In this document: positions 55,297-64,000 of the stretch, one piece after another | Numbering within the stretch: position 1 is the stretch's first letter | Layout of the letters: each line of letters begins with the position of its first letter | From: Nostoc sp. CHAB 5824 | GTDB lineage: Bacteria > Cyanobacteriota > Cyanobacteriia > Cyanobacteriales > Nostocaceae | Reading direction: 5' to 3' | DNA length: 64,000 nt | NCBI RefSeq assembly: GCF_020829665.1 | Contig: NZ_JAIVFT010000014.1 | Location: 62,001 to 126,000, forward strand | Program-made: the position numbers and the translations under genes | The notes under the pieces: model-generated | The model's input: only the letters and a program-made list of their open reading frames with translations | The model's database searches: none | Told to the model about the DNA's origin: nothing

Positions 55297-58200
55297 CTAT
55301 TTATTTTTGTTGATTTTGGCTAGGAATTTATCAAGCTGTTTTTGGCTGAGTTTGGCTGCTGAGAAGTCAGAAGGTGTATGACCGATCGCATCAGGAGATT
55401 GACAGTGAGCAATGAGCGATCGCAACGTCTCCATAAACCCAAAGGCCAAACGCTCAATGGTGTCTCGTTTATGAACTTTTTCGCCGTAATTCCAAGTCAT
55501 TTCCAGCCTTCCTGCACGAATAAATCCGCTTACTCCTAAAAGATGGCTGCGCTTATTAAGTAAACTCTGTTCAGCTTTGAATTCTTGAGCCAAACCCAAT
55601 ACACCAGATGCCTTAAGCACCTGATCGAACTGACCAAGGTAGTTAAAACTTACTTCGGCTTGGGGTAGCGCTTGTAGTTTCGTGCGTATTGACCCGTCCT
55701 GCTGCAAATATCGCAACACACCATAGCCTATGCCTCGGTTGGGAATGCGTCGCAGTTGTTCTTTAACTAACTTTAAAACCTCTCCTGGATGGTCAACTTC
55801 TTCTAGCTGTAAATGAACGGGAAATAAGGTGGTAAACCAGCCTACAGTCCTCGACAGATCCACATCTTCAAACAAGTCTTCTCGTCCATGTCCCTCTAAA
55901 TCAACAAGCAGAGAAGGTTCTCCCGTCCATTGGGCAAAGCTTTGCACTAGGGCAGTCAACAGCACATCGTTAATTTGAGTGTTGTAGGCAGAGGGTACAT
56001 CCTGTAAAAGGGCGTAGGTATGTTCTTCAGTTAAAGAAAGTGAGATAGACGCAGTTGAGGCTACAGTGTTATTTTTTTTATCCGAAGGATAGTCTACTGG
56101 TAAAGCTGTAACTGGAATACTAGATTGACTTAGCCAGTAATCCAACTCTGTGACAGCCTCTGTTTGAGCATATTCTGTCAGGCGATCGCTCCAATATTGA
56201 AAGCAAGTTGTCTTAGGTGGTAGTTTAATAGCTTCGCCACGGCTGATTTGTTGGTAAGCCGTAGCCAAGTCTTCGAGCAAAATCCGCCACGAGATACCAT
56301 CTACTGCTAAATGATGGATGATAAACAGTAACCTACCAGGTTGATTGTTGCCCAATTGAAACAGTGCGACTCGTGCCATCGCTCCAGTAGATAGATTCAA
56401 ACTAGCTTGGAGTTCAGCATCCGCCGCTTTCATTGCTGTTTGTTGTACTTCTGGCGACAGGTGCGATAAATTGATGACGCTAAATGGCACTAGTTCTTGG
56501 GTGGCGGTGTTAAACTGCTCCCAGTTTTCCCATTCTTGTACAAACTGCGATTCTCCCTTGGCGCTAGCCTCTCCCCTTCTCCCAAAGGGGAGACGTGCAA
56601 AGCACGATCGCAAAGCATCGTGATGCACTAACAATTGTTGTACAACTTGCTGCAATAGCTCTGGTTGCAAGTCTGGCGGCACTTCTAGCAGGACTGACTG
56701 GTTAAAGTAATCAGGTTCGGGCAAATTCTGCTCGAAAAACCACTGTTGGATGGGTGTCAGCGCCACAGAACCAGTGACTAACCCTTGTTCGGCTGTAACT
56801 TGCCGAGTAATGCCTGCCACGGCAGCTAACTCAGCAATGGTTTGGTACTTAAATAGTTGTTTGGGGGCAATTTGGATACCCGCTTGATTGGCACGGGAAA
56901 TTACCTGAATGCTGAGAATGGAGTCTCCGCCCAATTCAAAGAAGTTATCGTGGATGCCGACTTGTTTTAATCTTAAAATTTCTGACCAAATTGCGGCTAA
57001 TCTCTCTTCTGTGGGAGTGCGGGGAGTAACAAATTTATCTTCAGGGCTGCGAGAAAAGTCGGGGGCTGGTAGGGCGCGGTGGTCTACCTTGCGGTTGGGT
57101 GTCATCGGCAACGCCTCTAGCAGCATCAACGCCGAGGGCAGCATATAATTAGGCAGCTTTTGCTTTAGGAAATGGCGCAGTTCATCGGCGTTTGGTTGCT
57201 GTTCGTAGGGTACAACATAAGCTACAAGGCGCTTTTGTCCAGGGATGTCTTCACGAGCAATGACCACAGCTTGAAACACCTGTGGGTGTTGTCTCAGCGC
57301 CGTCTCGATTTCTCCTAACTCAATGCGGAAGCCCCGAATCTTCACCTGATTGTCAACTCGACCGAGATATTCTAAGTTGCCATCTGCACGAAATCGTGCT
57401 ATATCCCCTGTTTTATAAAGGCGATCCAATTTTGGACTTTGAATAAATTTTTCATCTGTAAGTTCAGGACGTTGCCAATACCCTCTAGCTAATCCGGCTT
57501 TGCCAATGTGCAGTTCTCCGGGAACTCCTATAGGGACAGGTTGCAGATATTGATCCAGAATATAAACCTGAGCATTGCTGATGGGTCGTCCAATGGCAAC
57601 AGAAGTGGCTGCTGGGGTTAAGCGAGCTAAGGTGGTTATAACCGTTGCTTCCGTTGGGCCGTAACTATTAAGTAATTGGGGTGGATGGGAGAGATGAGCA
57701 ACACTACTGTGCCAGTGCTTCACTTTTTCGAGTTGAGCTTCTTCTCCGCCAATAATCATCATTCTGAGACTTTCGGGAATTCGGGAGTCTTCGGGGGTGA
57801 GTTCCACTACTAACTGATGCCAATAAGCTGTGGGAAGATCCAAAACAGTTAAATGCCATTCTCGGCAACACCGCCAAAATTCATCGCTGGAGTGCAACAT
57901 CTGTTCGGTTCGCAGTACTAATGTTGCACCGACCAAAAGACAAGGCAAGATTTCTTCAATAGATGTATCAAAACAGATTGATGCAAATTGTAGAATCCGG
58001 TCAGCTGCATTAATTCCATATTCGTGGGTGGCAGTCATGACAAAATTCATCAATGACCCATGTTCAATCATCACCCCTTTGGGTTTACCCGTAGAACCAG
58101 AGGTGTAAATAATGTAGGCGAGGTTATGGAGTTGAACGTTACTAATAGGATTGGCTGTACTGTGTTGAACAATTATTTCCCAGTCAGTATCTAAACAGAT

Positions 58201-61200
58201 CGTTTTTCCGGCATAATCTGGTAGTTTGTCCTGGAATCTTTCTTGAGTCAGCAGAATGCTTAGTTGAGTATCTTCGAGAATATCAGCCAGTCGCTCTTTT
58301 GGATAGGCAGGGTCAAGGGGAACATAAGCACCTCCCGCTTTGAGAATTCCGAGTAAGCCGACAATCATCTCTAGGGAACGGTCAACGCAGATACCAACTA
58401 GGGTTTCTGGTTTGACTCCCAAACTTTGTAGATAGTGGGCTAATTGATTGGCGCGATCGCTCAATTCGCGGTAAGTTAGCTGTTGACCTTCTTGCTGAAT
58501 AGCTACAGCATTGGGCGTTAACTCCACCTGAGCCGCAAATAACTCATGAATACACTGATTGGCGTACTCTCTGTGAGTCTGATTCCACTCTACTAGTAAC
58601 TGCTGCTGAGTCTGCGTTAGCAGTGGTAATTCAGAAACTCGCTGCTCTGGGTTGGCTACAATTCCTTCTAGTAAAGTTTGATACTGCTCTAGCATTCGTT
58701 GAATTGTGGCAGCATCAAAGAGGTCGCTGTTGTATTCTAAAACTAGGGTAATTCCCTTGGCTCCGGTTTTAGAACCGTTCTGCACACGTTGCTCAGAACG
58801 CGGTATGACCAGGAAATCCAGATCAAACTTTGCTGATTTATTGCTAATAGGTTCATGTAAGCTGATGTCCAAGCCTGGGAGACTCAAGTTTGGCATCGGG
58901 GAATCATGGAAGCTGAACATCACTTGAAATAAAGGATTGTGGCTCAAATTCCGTATTGGTTTGAGAACCTCAACCACCTTATCAAAGGGTAAATCTTCGT
59001 TGGCATAAGCTTCCAGAGTTACTTCACGCACTCGACCGAGTAATTCCCGAAATGTAGGATTGCCAGATAAATCAGTGCGTAGAACCAGGTTATTGACGAT
59101 CATGCCAATTAACTTTTCTATCTCGTGCATCCGCCGATTGGCAACAGCAGTCCCTACACTAAGGTCGTCCTGCCCAGTATATCGGTGCAATACTACCAGA
59201 AAAGCTCCCAGCATCGTCATAAATAAGGTGGCATCCTCTTGACGGCTTAGAACTCTGAGGGATTCGCACAAGCTGATGGGAAGTTCCATCCTGATTTGAT
59301 CGCCATTGTAAGTTTGCTCTATCGGTCGTGGGCGATCATAGGGTAATTCTAACAACGGTGAACTACCAGATAACTTCTGCTGCCAATAGGTCAATTGGAC
59401 TTGGGCAGACTGGCTTTTGACCCACTGTCGCTGCCAATGGGCAAAATCCACGAACTGTAGGAGTGGTTCAGGAAGTACAGAGGAATTTCCTAGTAAGAAA
59501 GCTTGATAAAGTTCCACCAACTCACCCAGGAATACGTTGAATGACCAACCATCATGAGCCATGTGATGCTCAATGTGGATCAACAAATGTTCTTGGTCGC
59601 TCAACCTCAACAAAACCCATTTAACTAATGGTAGTTGATTCAGATCAAACGGCTTTTGGACTTCTGCCTCAATTAGGCGTTGAACCTCTACTTCTCGTTC
59701 AGATTCAGGGAATGTCTGGAGGTCTATTACTTGGAAGCTGATTGATTGGGGTGGATGGATTACCTGAAATAGCCGTCCATTCACCGCTGGATAAGTTGTG
59801 CGAAAAATTTCATGACGCCGCACAATCTCGTTGAGGCACTGTTGTAATACTGCCACATCGAGCTGACCCTTAAATCGCATAGTTGCCTGGAATTGATAGG
59901 CACTACTTTCAGGAGCCAATTGCTGGATGAAGTAAACTCGCTCTTGAGCAAAGGAGCAGGGCAAGAGTCCCTCACGCCCAATTCGTTGTATGGCAGGACG
60001 CTGCAACTGTTGCTCTAGCTGGCTGTGCTGTTCAATTAGTAGAGCTAGACCCGCTATGGTGGGGTTGTCAAAGATGTGATGAAAGGACAACTCAACTGGG
60101 AAAACTTCGCGCACGCGAGAAAGGATCTGAGTTGCAATTAGGGAATGACCACCTAACTGAAAAAAATTGTCATTGACTCCAATCTGCTCAAGTCCTAGTA
60201 ACTGAGTCCAAATAACCGCTAACTTCTCCTCAATTGGGTTACGAGGCGTAACAAAGGTTTCTTCAAGATGGGGGCGGGTGCGATCGCAGGCTGGAAGATT
60301 TTGACGATCAACTTTACCATTGGGAGTAAGGGGCAAGGAGTCTAGGATTACAAAGACTGCTGGCACCATGTAGTAAGGTAGCTTTTCCTGGAGGAAGCGT
60401 TTTAATGTAGCGGCACTCGCATCAAGTTTTTGATTAAGCACAATATAGGCAACAAGACGCTTATCACCAGGGATGTCTTCACGGGCGATTACCACTGCCT
60501 GCTGTACATGCGAATGTTGACTCAAAAGCGTTTCAATTTCTCCGAGTTCAATACGGAAGCCGCGAATCTTCACCTGATGATCAATTCGCCCCAAAAACTC
60601 AATATTGCCATCTGGTAAAAAGCGGGCTAAGTCACCAGTTTTGTATAATCTACTCCCTTCTGCTTTCTCAAAGGGATGGGTAATAAATTTTTCCTTAGTT
60701 AATTCTGGACGGTTTAGGTAGCCTCGTGCCAAGCCGTCGCCACCAATATACAATTCACCAAGAGTACCAATCGGAACTGGTTGAAGTTTGGAGTCCAGTA
60801 TATAGATTTGTGTATTAGAAATTGGGCGACCAATCGGCACGTTTGTAGCCCCTTCCGGAATATCCTCCACTAGACACCAACAAGCGAATGTTGTACTCTC
60901 AGTCGGCCCATAAACATGCAGCAATCGCTGTGGCGCTCCATTGCTCAAAACTGCTTTGACTGACTTGGAATCTACAGCCTCGCCTCCAAATAGCAAGTGT
61001 CGCAGGTCTTTAAATGCCTGGGGGACAACGCTGGCTAACTGATTAAATAAGGCTGTCGTCAAAAATAATACACTAATCCTTTGTTCGCGGATGTAGGCTG
61101 CGAAATGCTGGGGCGAAAGCACAACATTGTGAGGAATTACCACCAGCCTAGCTCCGTGAAGGAGAGCTCCCCAGATTTCAAATGTAGCTGCGTCAAATGA

Positions 61201-61896
61201 AGTATTTGAGGCTTGAGCAACGCGCTCGCTAGGCACAAACTTCACGTAGTTGGTATTGCACACTAGCCGATTGACAGCCCGATGCGGCACAGCTACTCCC
61301 TTTGGTTTTCCTGTAGAACCGGAGGTATAAATCACATAAGCCAGGTTTTCAGCTGTGGCGTTGCTAGTCGGATTCTCTTGATGGTGATTAATCGATTCCC
61401 AGTCAGTATCCAGACAAATCAACTTTGCCCCGTTTGTAGTCAACTCTTCAACGAATTTTTCTTGGGTTAATACCACCTGGACTTGCGAATCTGAGAGCAT
61501 GAACGATAGACGTTCTTTAGGATAGGTGGGATCTAGCGGTACATAAGCTCCACCCGCCTTGAGGATGCCCAATATTCCTACAATCATTTCTAGCGAACGC
61601 TCAATGCAAATCCCTACTAGCACCTCTGGTTTTACACCCAAACTTTGTAGATAATGTGCAATTTTGTTGGCTTTGTAGTTCAACTCTTGATAAGTTAATT
61701 GTTGCTCTTTGAAGACAACAGCGATACTGTCTGGAGTTTTTTCTACTTGTGCTTCAAATAACTGATGTATACATAAATGCTTAGGATAATCCACCTTTGT
61801 ATCATTCCATTCAACTAATATTTTATGCCGCTCCTGCTCAGTTAAATCACAAGAATCAGCAATAGATTGAGTAGAGTTAATTACAATTTCTTTCAT
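55297..61896 (-). CDS. aptA: Anabaenopeptin-type NRPS starter, A-PCP-C-A-PCP-E
   Basis: I choose ATG 61896 (MKEIVINSTQSIADS), giving 2199 residues; a GTG 30 bases upstream is possible. There is no N-terminal condensation domain. Order: A1 (YTSGSTGKPKG, 195), PCP (DNFFQLGGHSLIA, 580), C (HHMAHDGWSFN, 780), A2 (YTSGSTGKPKG, 1270), PCP with the D-type signature DNFFELGGDSILS (1655), epimerisation domain (HHLAVDGISWR 1865, RTVGWFTTLFPV, YLGQFDQ). Specificity reads DAFFLGVTFK for A1 (Ile/Val type) and DTEDIGSVIK for A2 (Lys type). That fits a ureido-linked exocyclic residue followed by D-Lys. Its tail, QLDKFLAKINKNK, is nearly the same as that of the upstream gene. Confidence 0.9.
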   Translation of the reverse strand: MKEIVINSTQSIADSCDLTEQERHKILVEWNDTKVDYPKHLCIHQLFEAQVEKTPDSIAVVFKEQQLTYQELNYKANKIAHYLQSLGVKPEVLVGICIERSLEMIVGILGILKAGGAYVPLDPTYPKERLSFMLSDSQVQVVLTQEKFVEELTTNGAKLICLDTDWESINHHQENPTSNATAENLAYVIYTSGSTGKPKGVAVPHRAVNRLVCNTNYVKFVPSERVAQASNTSFDAATFEIWGALLHGARLVVIPHNVVLSPQHFAAYIREQRISVLFLTTALFNQLASVVPQAFKDLRHLLFGGEAVDSKSVKAVLSNGAPQRLLHVYGPTESTTFACWCLVEDIPEGATNVPIGRPISNTQIYILDSKLQPVPIGTLGELYIGGDGLARGYLNRPELTKEKFITHPFEKAEGSRLYKTGDLARFLPDGNIEFLGRIDHQVKIRGFRIELGEIETLLSQHSHVQQAVVIAREDIPGDKRLVAYIVLNQKLDASAATLKRFLQEKLPYYMVPAVFVILDSLPLTPNGKVDRQNLPACDRTRPHLEETFVTPRNPIEEKLAVIWTQLLGLEQIGVNDNFFQLGGHSLIATQILSRVREVFPVELSFHHIFDNPTIAGLALLIEQHSQLEQQLQRPAIQRIGREGLLPCSFAQERVYFIQQLAPESSAYQFQATMRFKGQLDVAVLQQCLNEIVRRHEIFRTTYPAVNGRLFQVIHPPQSISFQVIDLQTFPESEREVEVQRLIEAEVQKPFDLNQLPLVKWVLLRLSDQEHLLIHIEHHMAHDGWSFNVFLGELVELYQAFLLGNSSVLPEPLLQFVDFAHWQRQWVKSQSAQVQLTYWQQKLSGSSPLLELPYDRPRPIEQTYNGDQIRMELPISLCESLRVLSRQEDATLFMTMLGAFLVVLHRYTGQDDLSVGTAVANRRMHEIEKLIGMIVNNLVLRTDLSGNPTFRELLGRVREVTLEAYANEDLPFDKVVEVLKPIRNLSHNPLFQVMFSFHDSPMPNLSLPGLDISLHEPISNKSAKFDLDFLVIPRSEQRVQNGSKTGAKGITLVLEYNSDLFDAATIQRMLEQYQTLLEGIVANPEQRVSELPLLTQTQQQLLVEWNQTHREYANQCIHELFAAQVELTPNAVAIQQEGQQLTYRELSDRANQLAHYLQSLGVKPETLVGICVDRSLEMIVGLLGILKAGGAYVPLDPAYPKERLADILEDTQLSILLTQERFQDKLPDYAGKTICLDTDWEIIVQHSTANPISNVQLHNLAYIIYTSGSTGKPKGVMIEHGSLMNFVMTATHEYGINAADRILQFASICFDTSIEEILPCLLVGATLVLRTEQMLHSSDEFWRCCREWHLTVLDLPTAYWHQLVVELTPEDSRIPESLRMMIIGGEEAQLEKVKHWHSSVAHLSHPPQLLNSYGPTEATVITTLARLTPAATSVAIGRPISNAQVYILDQYLQPVPIGVPGELHIGKAGLARGYWQRPELTDEKFIQSPKLDRLYKTGDIARFRADGNLEYLGRVDNQVKIRGFRIELGEIETALRQHPQVFQAVVIAREDIPGQKRLVAYVVPYEQQPNADELRHFLKQKLPNYMLPSALMLLEALPMTPNRKVDHRALPAPDFSRSPEDKFVTPRTPTEERLAAIWSEILRLKQVGIHDNFFELGGDSILSIQVISRANQAGIQIAPKQLFKYQTIAELAAVAGITRQVTAEQGLVTGSVALTPIQQWFFEQNLPEPDYFNQSVLLEVPPDLQPELLQQVVQQLLVHHDALRSCFARLPFGRRGEASAKGESQFVQEWENWEQFNTATQELVPFSVINLSHLSPEVQQTAMKAADAELQASLNLSTGAMARVALFQLGNNQPGRLLFIIHHLAVDGISWRILLEDLATAYQQISRGEAIKLPPKTTCFQYWSDRLTEYAQTEAVTELDYWLSQSSIPVTALPVDYPSDKKNNTVASTASISLSLTEEHTYALLQDVPSAYNTQINDVLLTALVQSFAQWTGEPSLLVDLEGHGREDLFEDVDLSRTVGWFTTLFPVHLQLEEVDHPGEVLKLVKEQLRRIPNRGIGYGVLRYLQQDGSIRTKLQALPQAEVSFNYLGQFDQVLKASGVLGLAQEFKAEQSLLNKRSHLLGVSGFIRAGRLEMTWNYGEKVHKRDTIERLAFGFMETLRSLIAHCQSPDAIGHTPSDFSAAKLSQKQLDKFLAKINKNK
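56545..56605. repeat. Palindromic repeat inside the E domain of the complete starter gene
   Basis: TCTCCCTTGGCGCTAGCCTC is followed by the palindrome core CCCCTTCTCCCAAAGGGG (56573-56590). In protein it gives FGRRGEASAKGES, an extra hydrophilic loop in the epimerisation domain. The paralog at 63199-63245 has the same flanks but the core in the opposite orientation. Confidence 0.75.
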
Positions 61897-61937
61897 AAAC
61901 TTAGTATATAAATTGTGAGAGTCCACTAGTAAGTAAC

Positions 61938-64000
61938 CTAATATTTAGTTTTATTTTTGTTGATTTTGGCTATAAATTTATCAAGCTGTTTTTGATTGAG
62001 TCTGGCAGCAGAAAAATCAGAAGGGGTATAGCCTTGTGATTCTTTTGACTGACAATGAGCAATCAGGGTTTTTAATGCTTCTATGAATCCAAAAGCTAAC
62101 CGTTCAATAGTCGATCGTTTGTGAACTTTGTCACTATAAGCAAAGTCTATTTCTAGCTTTCCTGAATGAATTAATCCGCTCACTGCCAATAAATGGCTAC
62201 GATTTCCTTGCTTACTCTGCTCTGATTTCCACTCTTTGACAGATCCAAACATTGCAGATGCAGATAGTACTTGGTCAAATTGACCTAAATAATTAAAACT
62301 GACTTCTGCTTGAGGCAAATTCTGGAATTTATTTTGAACTGCCGCATCTGGATATAAATATCGCAATATACCATAACCAATACCGTGTTTAGGAAGGCGA
62401 CGCAGTTTTTCTTTAACTAATTTTAAATCTCCTAACTGATCAATAGAACTCAGTTCTAATTGGACAGGAAATAAGGTAGTAAACCAGCCTACGGTACGGG
62501 ATAAATCTACATCTTCAAATAGGTCTTCCCGTCCATGTCCCTCTAGATCGACAACTAACGATTTTTCCCCTGTCCATTGGCTAAAGCTTTGTACTAACGC
62601 AGTCAGCAAAATATCGTTAATTTGTGTATTGTAAGCAGAGGGAACATCTTGGAGAAGGGCGCGGGTTTCATCCTCATTTAAAAAGATGGTCAAAGAATCA
62701 GTTGAGGTTATGGTATTGCATTCTTTTCCTAATGGGTAATCTATCGGTAAAGGATTAATATTACTTTCATTAGATAACCAGTAATCAATTTCTATGGCAA
62801 GGGCTTCTGATTTACTGTATTCTTGTAGCCGATTTGCCCAATCTTGAAAAGAAGTAGTTTTGGGTGGTAATTTGATGATTTCGCCATGCCTAATTTGCTG
62901 ATAAGCTGTTGCCAAGTCTTCTAGCAAAATTCGCCATGAGATACCATCTACTACTAGGTGATGGATAACAAATAGTAGCTGACTTGGTTGATTTATCCCC
63001 AGGTGAAACAACGCAACTCGTACAATTTCTCCTGATGATAAGTTCAGGCTAGCTTGAAGTTCAGCGTCTTTTGTCTGAATTGCGGTTTGTTGTGCTTCTG
63101 GAGAAAGTTCTGACAAATCCACAATGGTGAAAGGCACTGTTTCTTGTGGCACATCATTAATCTGTTGCGGGGGATTCGTTTCTAGGACAAACCGCGATTC
63201 TCCCTTGGCGCTAGCCTCTCCCCTTTGGGAGAAGGGGAGAGGTGCAAACCGCGATCGCAATACATCATGATGCAATAATAATTGTTGCAAGACTTGTTTT
63301 AATAACTCCGGTTGTGTTTCTGATGGAATTACAAGCATTGCTGACTGGTTAAAGTAGTGAGCATCGGGTAAATTTTGCTCGAAAAACCAATGTTGGATAG
63401 GCGTTAGCGGTACTAAACCTGTGACTAACCCCTGATTGGCTTTGATTTGACTGGTTGTGCCGACAACAGTAGCTAACTCAGCAATGGTTTGATATTGAAA
63501 CAGTTGTTTTGGAGTTAGCTGTAACCCGGCAAGATTTGCTTTAGAAATCATCTGAATACTGATGATTGAATCGCCGCCTAATTCAAAGAAATTATCGTAA
63601 ATGCTGATATTTGGTTGTCTCAAAACTTCAGCCCAAATTGCCGCTAACCTTTCTTCTGTCGGAGTCCGAGGAACAACAACCCCTAAGTCTAAATTTCTGT
63701 CTGAAGTATCTGGGGCAGGCAAAGCACGATAGTCGACTTTACCATTAGGGGTAATCGGTAACCGATCTAATGAGATGAAGGCAGAAGGAACCATGTATGG
63801 GGGTAACTTCTGTTTGAGGAATTGGCGAATTTCATCAATTTGAACTTGTCCTTGATTTCCAACCACGTAGGCAACGAGACGCTTATTGCCAGGGATATCT
63901 TCACGGGCAATGACGACAGCTTGAACCACCTGGGGATGTTGATTTATGACTGTTTCAATCTCACCAAGCTCAATCCGAAAACCGCGAATCTTCACCTGAG
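61938..64000 (-). CDS. aptA: Second anabaenopeptin-type starter NRPS, 3' part (A-end, PCP, E)
   Basis: The gene enters from the right edge, inside an adenylation domain at the VKIRGFRIELGEIE motif, so about 687 C-terminal residues are present. They comprise the end of the A domain, carrier site DNFFELGGDSIISI near 160 of the visible part, and a complete epimerisation domain (HHLVVDGISWR, RTVGWFTTLFPV, YLGQFDQ). The tail is LDKFIAKINKNKTKY. Sequence and layout match the second half of the next gene (55297-61896). With two such genes in series, this fits the AptA1/AptA2 pair known from Anabaena, where alternative starters make different variants. Its own A-domain codes lie outside the window. 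Confidence 0.88.
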   Translation of the reverse strand, partial: QVKIRGFRIELGEIETVINQHPQVVQAVVIAREDIPGNKRLVAYVVGNQGQVQIDEIRQFLKQKLPPYMVPSAFISLDRLPITPNGKVDYRALPAPDTSDRNLDLGVVVPRTPTEERLAAIWAEVLRQPNISIYDNFFELGGDSIISIQMISKANLAGLQLTPKQLFQYQTIAELATVVGTTSQIKANQGLVTGLVPLTPIQHWFFEQNLPDAHYFNQSAMLVIPSETQPELLKQVLQQLLLHHDVLRSRFAPLPFSQRGEASAKGESRFVLETNPPQQINDVPQETVPFTIVDLSELSPEAQQTAIQTKDAELQASLNLSSGEIVRVALFHLGINQPSQLLFVIHHLVVDGISWRILLEDLATAYQQIRHGEIIKLPPKTTSFQDWANRLQEYSKSEALAIEIDYWLSNESNINPLPIDYPLGKECNTITSTDSLTIFLNEDETRALLQDVPSAYNTQINDILLTALVQSFSQWTGEKSLVVDLEGHGREDLFEDVDLSRTVGWFTTLFPVQLELSSIDQLGDLKLVKEKLRRLPKHGIGYGILRYLYPDAAVQNKFQNLPQAEVSFNYLGQFDQVLSASAMFGSVKEWKSEQSKQGNRSHLLAVSGLIHSGKLEIDFAYSDKVHKRSTIERLAFGFIEALKTLIAHCQSKESQGYTPSDFSAARLNQKQLDKFIAKINKNKTKY
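63199..63245. repeat. Palindromic repeat inside the E domain of the partial starter gene, core inverted
   Basis: Flanks are as in the paralog, with the core CCCCTTTGGGAGAAGGGG at 63220-63237, the exact reverse complement of the core at 56573-56590. The encoded loop is FSQRGEASAKGES in place of FGRRGEASAKGES. Confidence 0.75.

Overview
The window looks like chromosome of a filamentous, heterocyst-type cyanobacterium close to Nostoc. It is rich in GCGATCGC (HIP1) sites. It carries CP12, a cyanobacterial-type kdp operon with the extra small gene, DUF3177, cyanobacterial dispersed palindromes, and two peptide clusters typical of Nostoc, Anabaena, Planktothrix and Microcystis. This assignment rests on sequence recognition only; no search was run.

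Layout. 1-6 kb: the end of a Uma2 gene, serA, prmA, then a decayed stretch where a P1B-type metal ATPase has lost its catalytic Asp and runs into a 5'-truncated PAP2 phosphatase. 6-11.6 kb (minus strand): kdpA-kdpB-kdpG-kdpC, with a 21-bp tandem repeat between kdpA and kdpB. 12-19.3 kb: small genes including three toxin-type modules (a PIN toxin with its antitoxin, DUF433/DUF5615, and a colicin-E5-type tRNase with a candidate immunity gene behind a broken DUF4417 gene), plus FIST, CP12 and conserved cyanobacterial hypotheticals. 19.5-24.1 kb: cbiD, guaA and a stand-alone receiver protein, with three copies of a small terminal-inverted-repeat element between 22.7 and 25.8 kb.

24.6-34.0 kb (minus strand): a microviridin (graspetide) cluster. 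It has two short precursor genes missed by ordinary ORF calling (33906-34043 and 33669-33809), the ATP-grasp ligases mdnB and mdnC, an ABC transporter (mdnE), a GNAT acetyltransferase (mdnD), a small glycine-rich membrane protein, a GUN4-domain protein with a long helical N-terminus, and two orphan genes. One precursor has the complete Thr/Lys/Ser/Asp/Glu/Glu ring-forming set; the other lacks the last Glu.

35.0-64.0 kb (minus strand): an anabaenopeptin-type NRPS cluster, identified by domain order. It has two alternative starter synthetases (A-PCP-C-A-PCP-E; the upstream one runs off the window), a C-A-PCP protein, a C-A-PCP-C-A-MT-PCP protein, a C-A-PCP-TE protein and an ABC transporter. Two homocitrate/isopropylmalate-synthase-like genes are interleaved and are candidates for HphA, which starts homotyrosine/homophenylalanine supply. 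The predicted product is a cyclic hexapeptide with a ureido-linked exocyclic residue and D-Lys. Microviridins and anabaenopeptins are both protease inhibitors, and the two clusters here have closely related transporters, so the locus looks like a combined protease-inhibitor island.

Hidden structure includes a 28-bp duplication flanking the inserted hphA-like gene, a palindrome core that is inverted between the two E domains, dispersed repeats inserted in frame in at least four genes, and a 9-bp direct-repeat motif shared by the region upstream of mdnA and the region upstream of an orphan gene 9 kb away.
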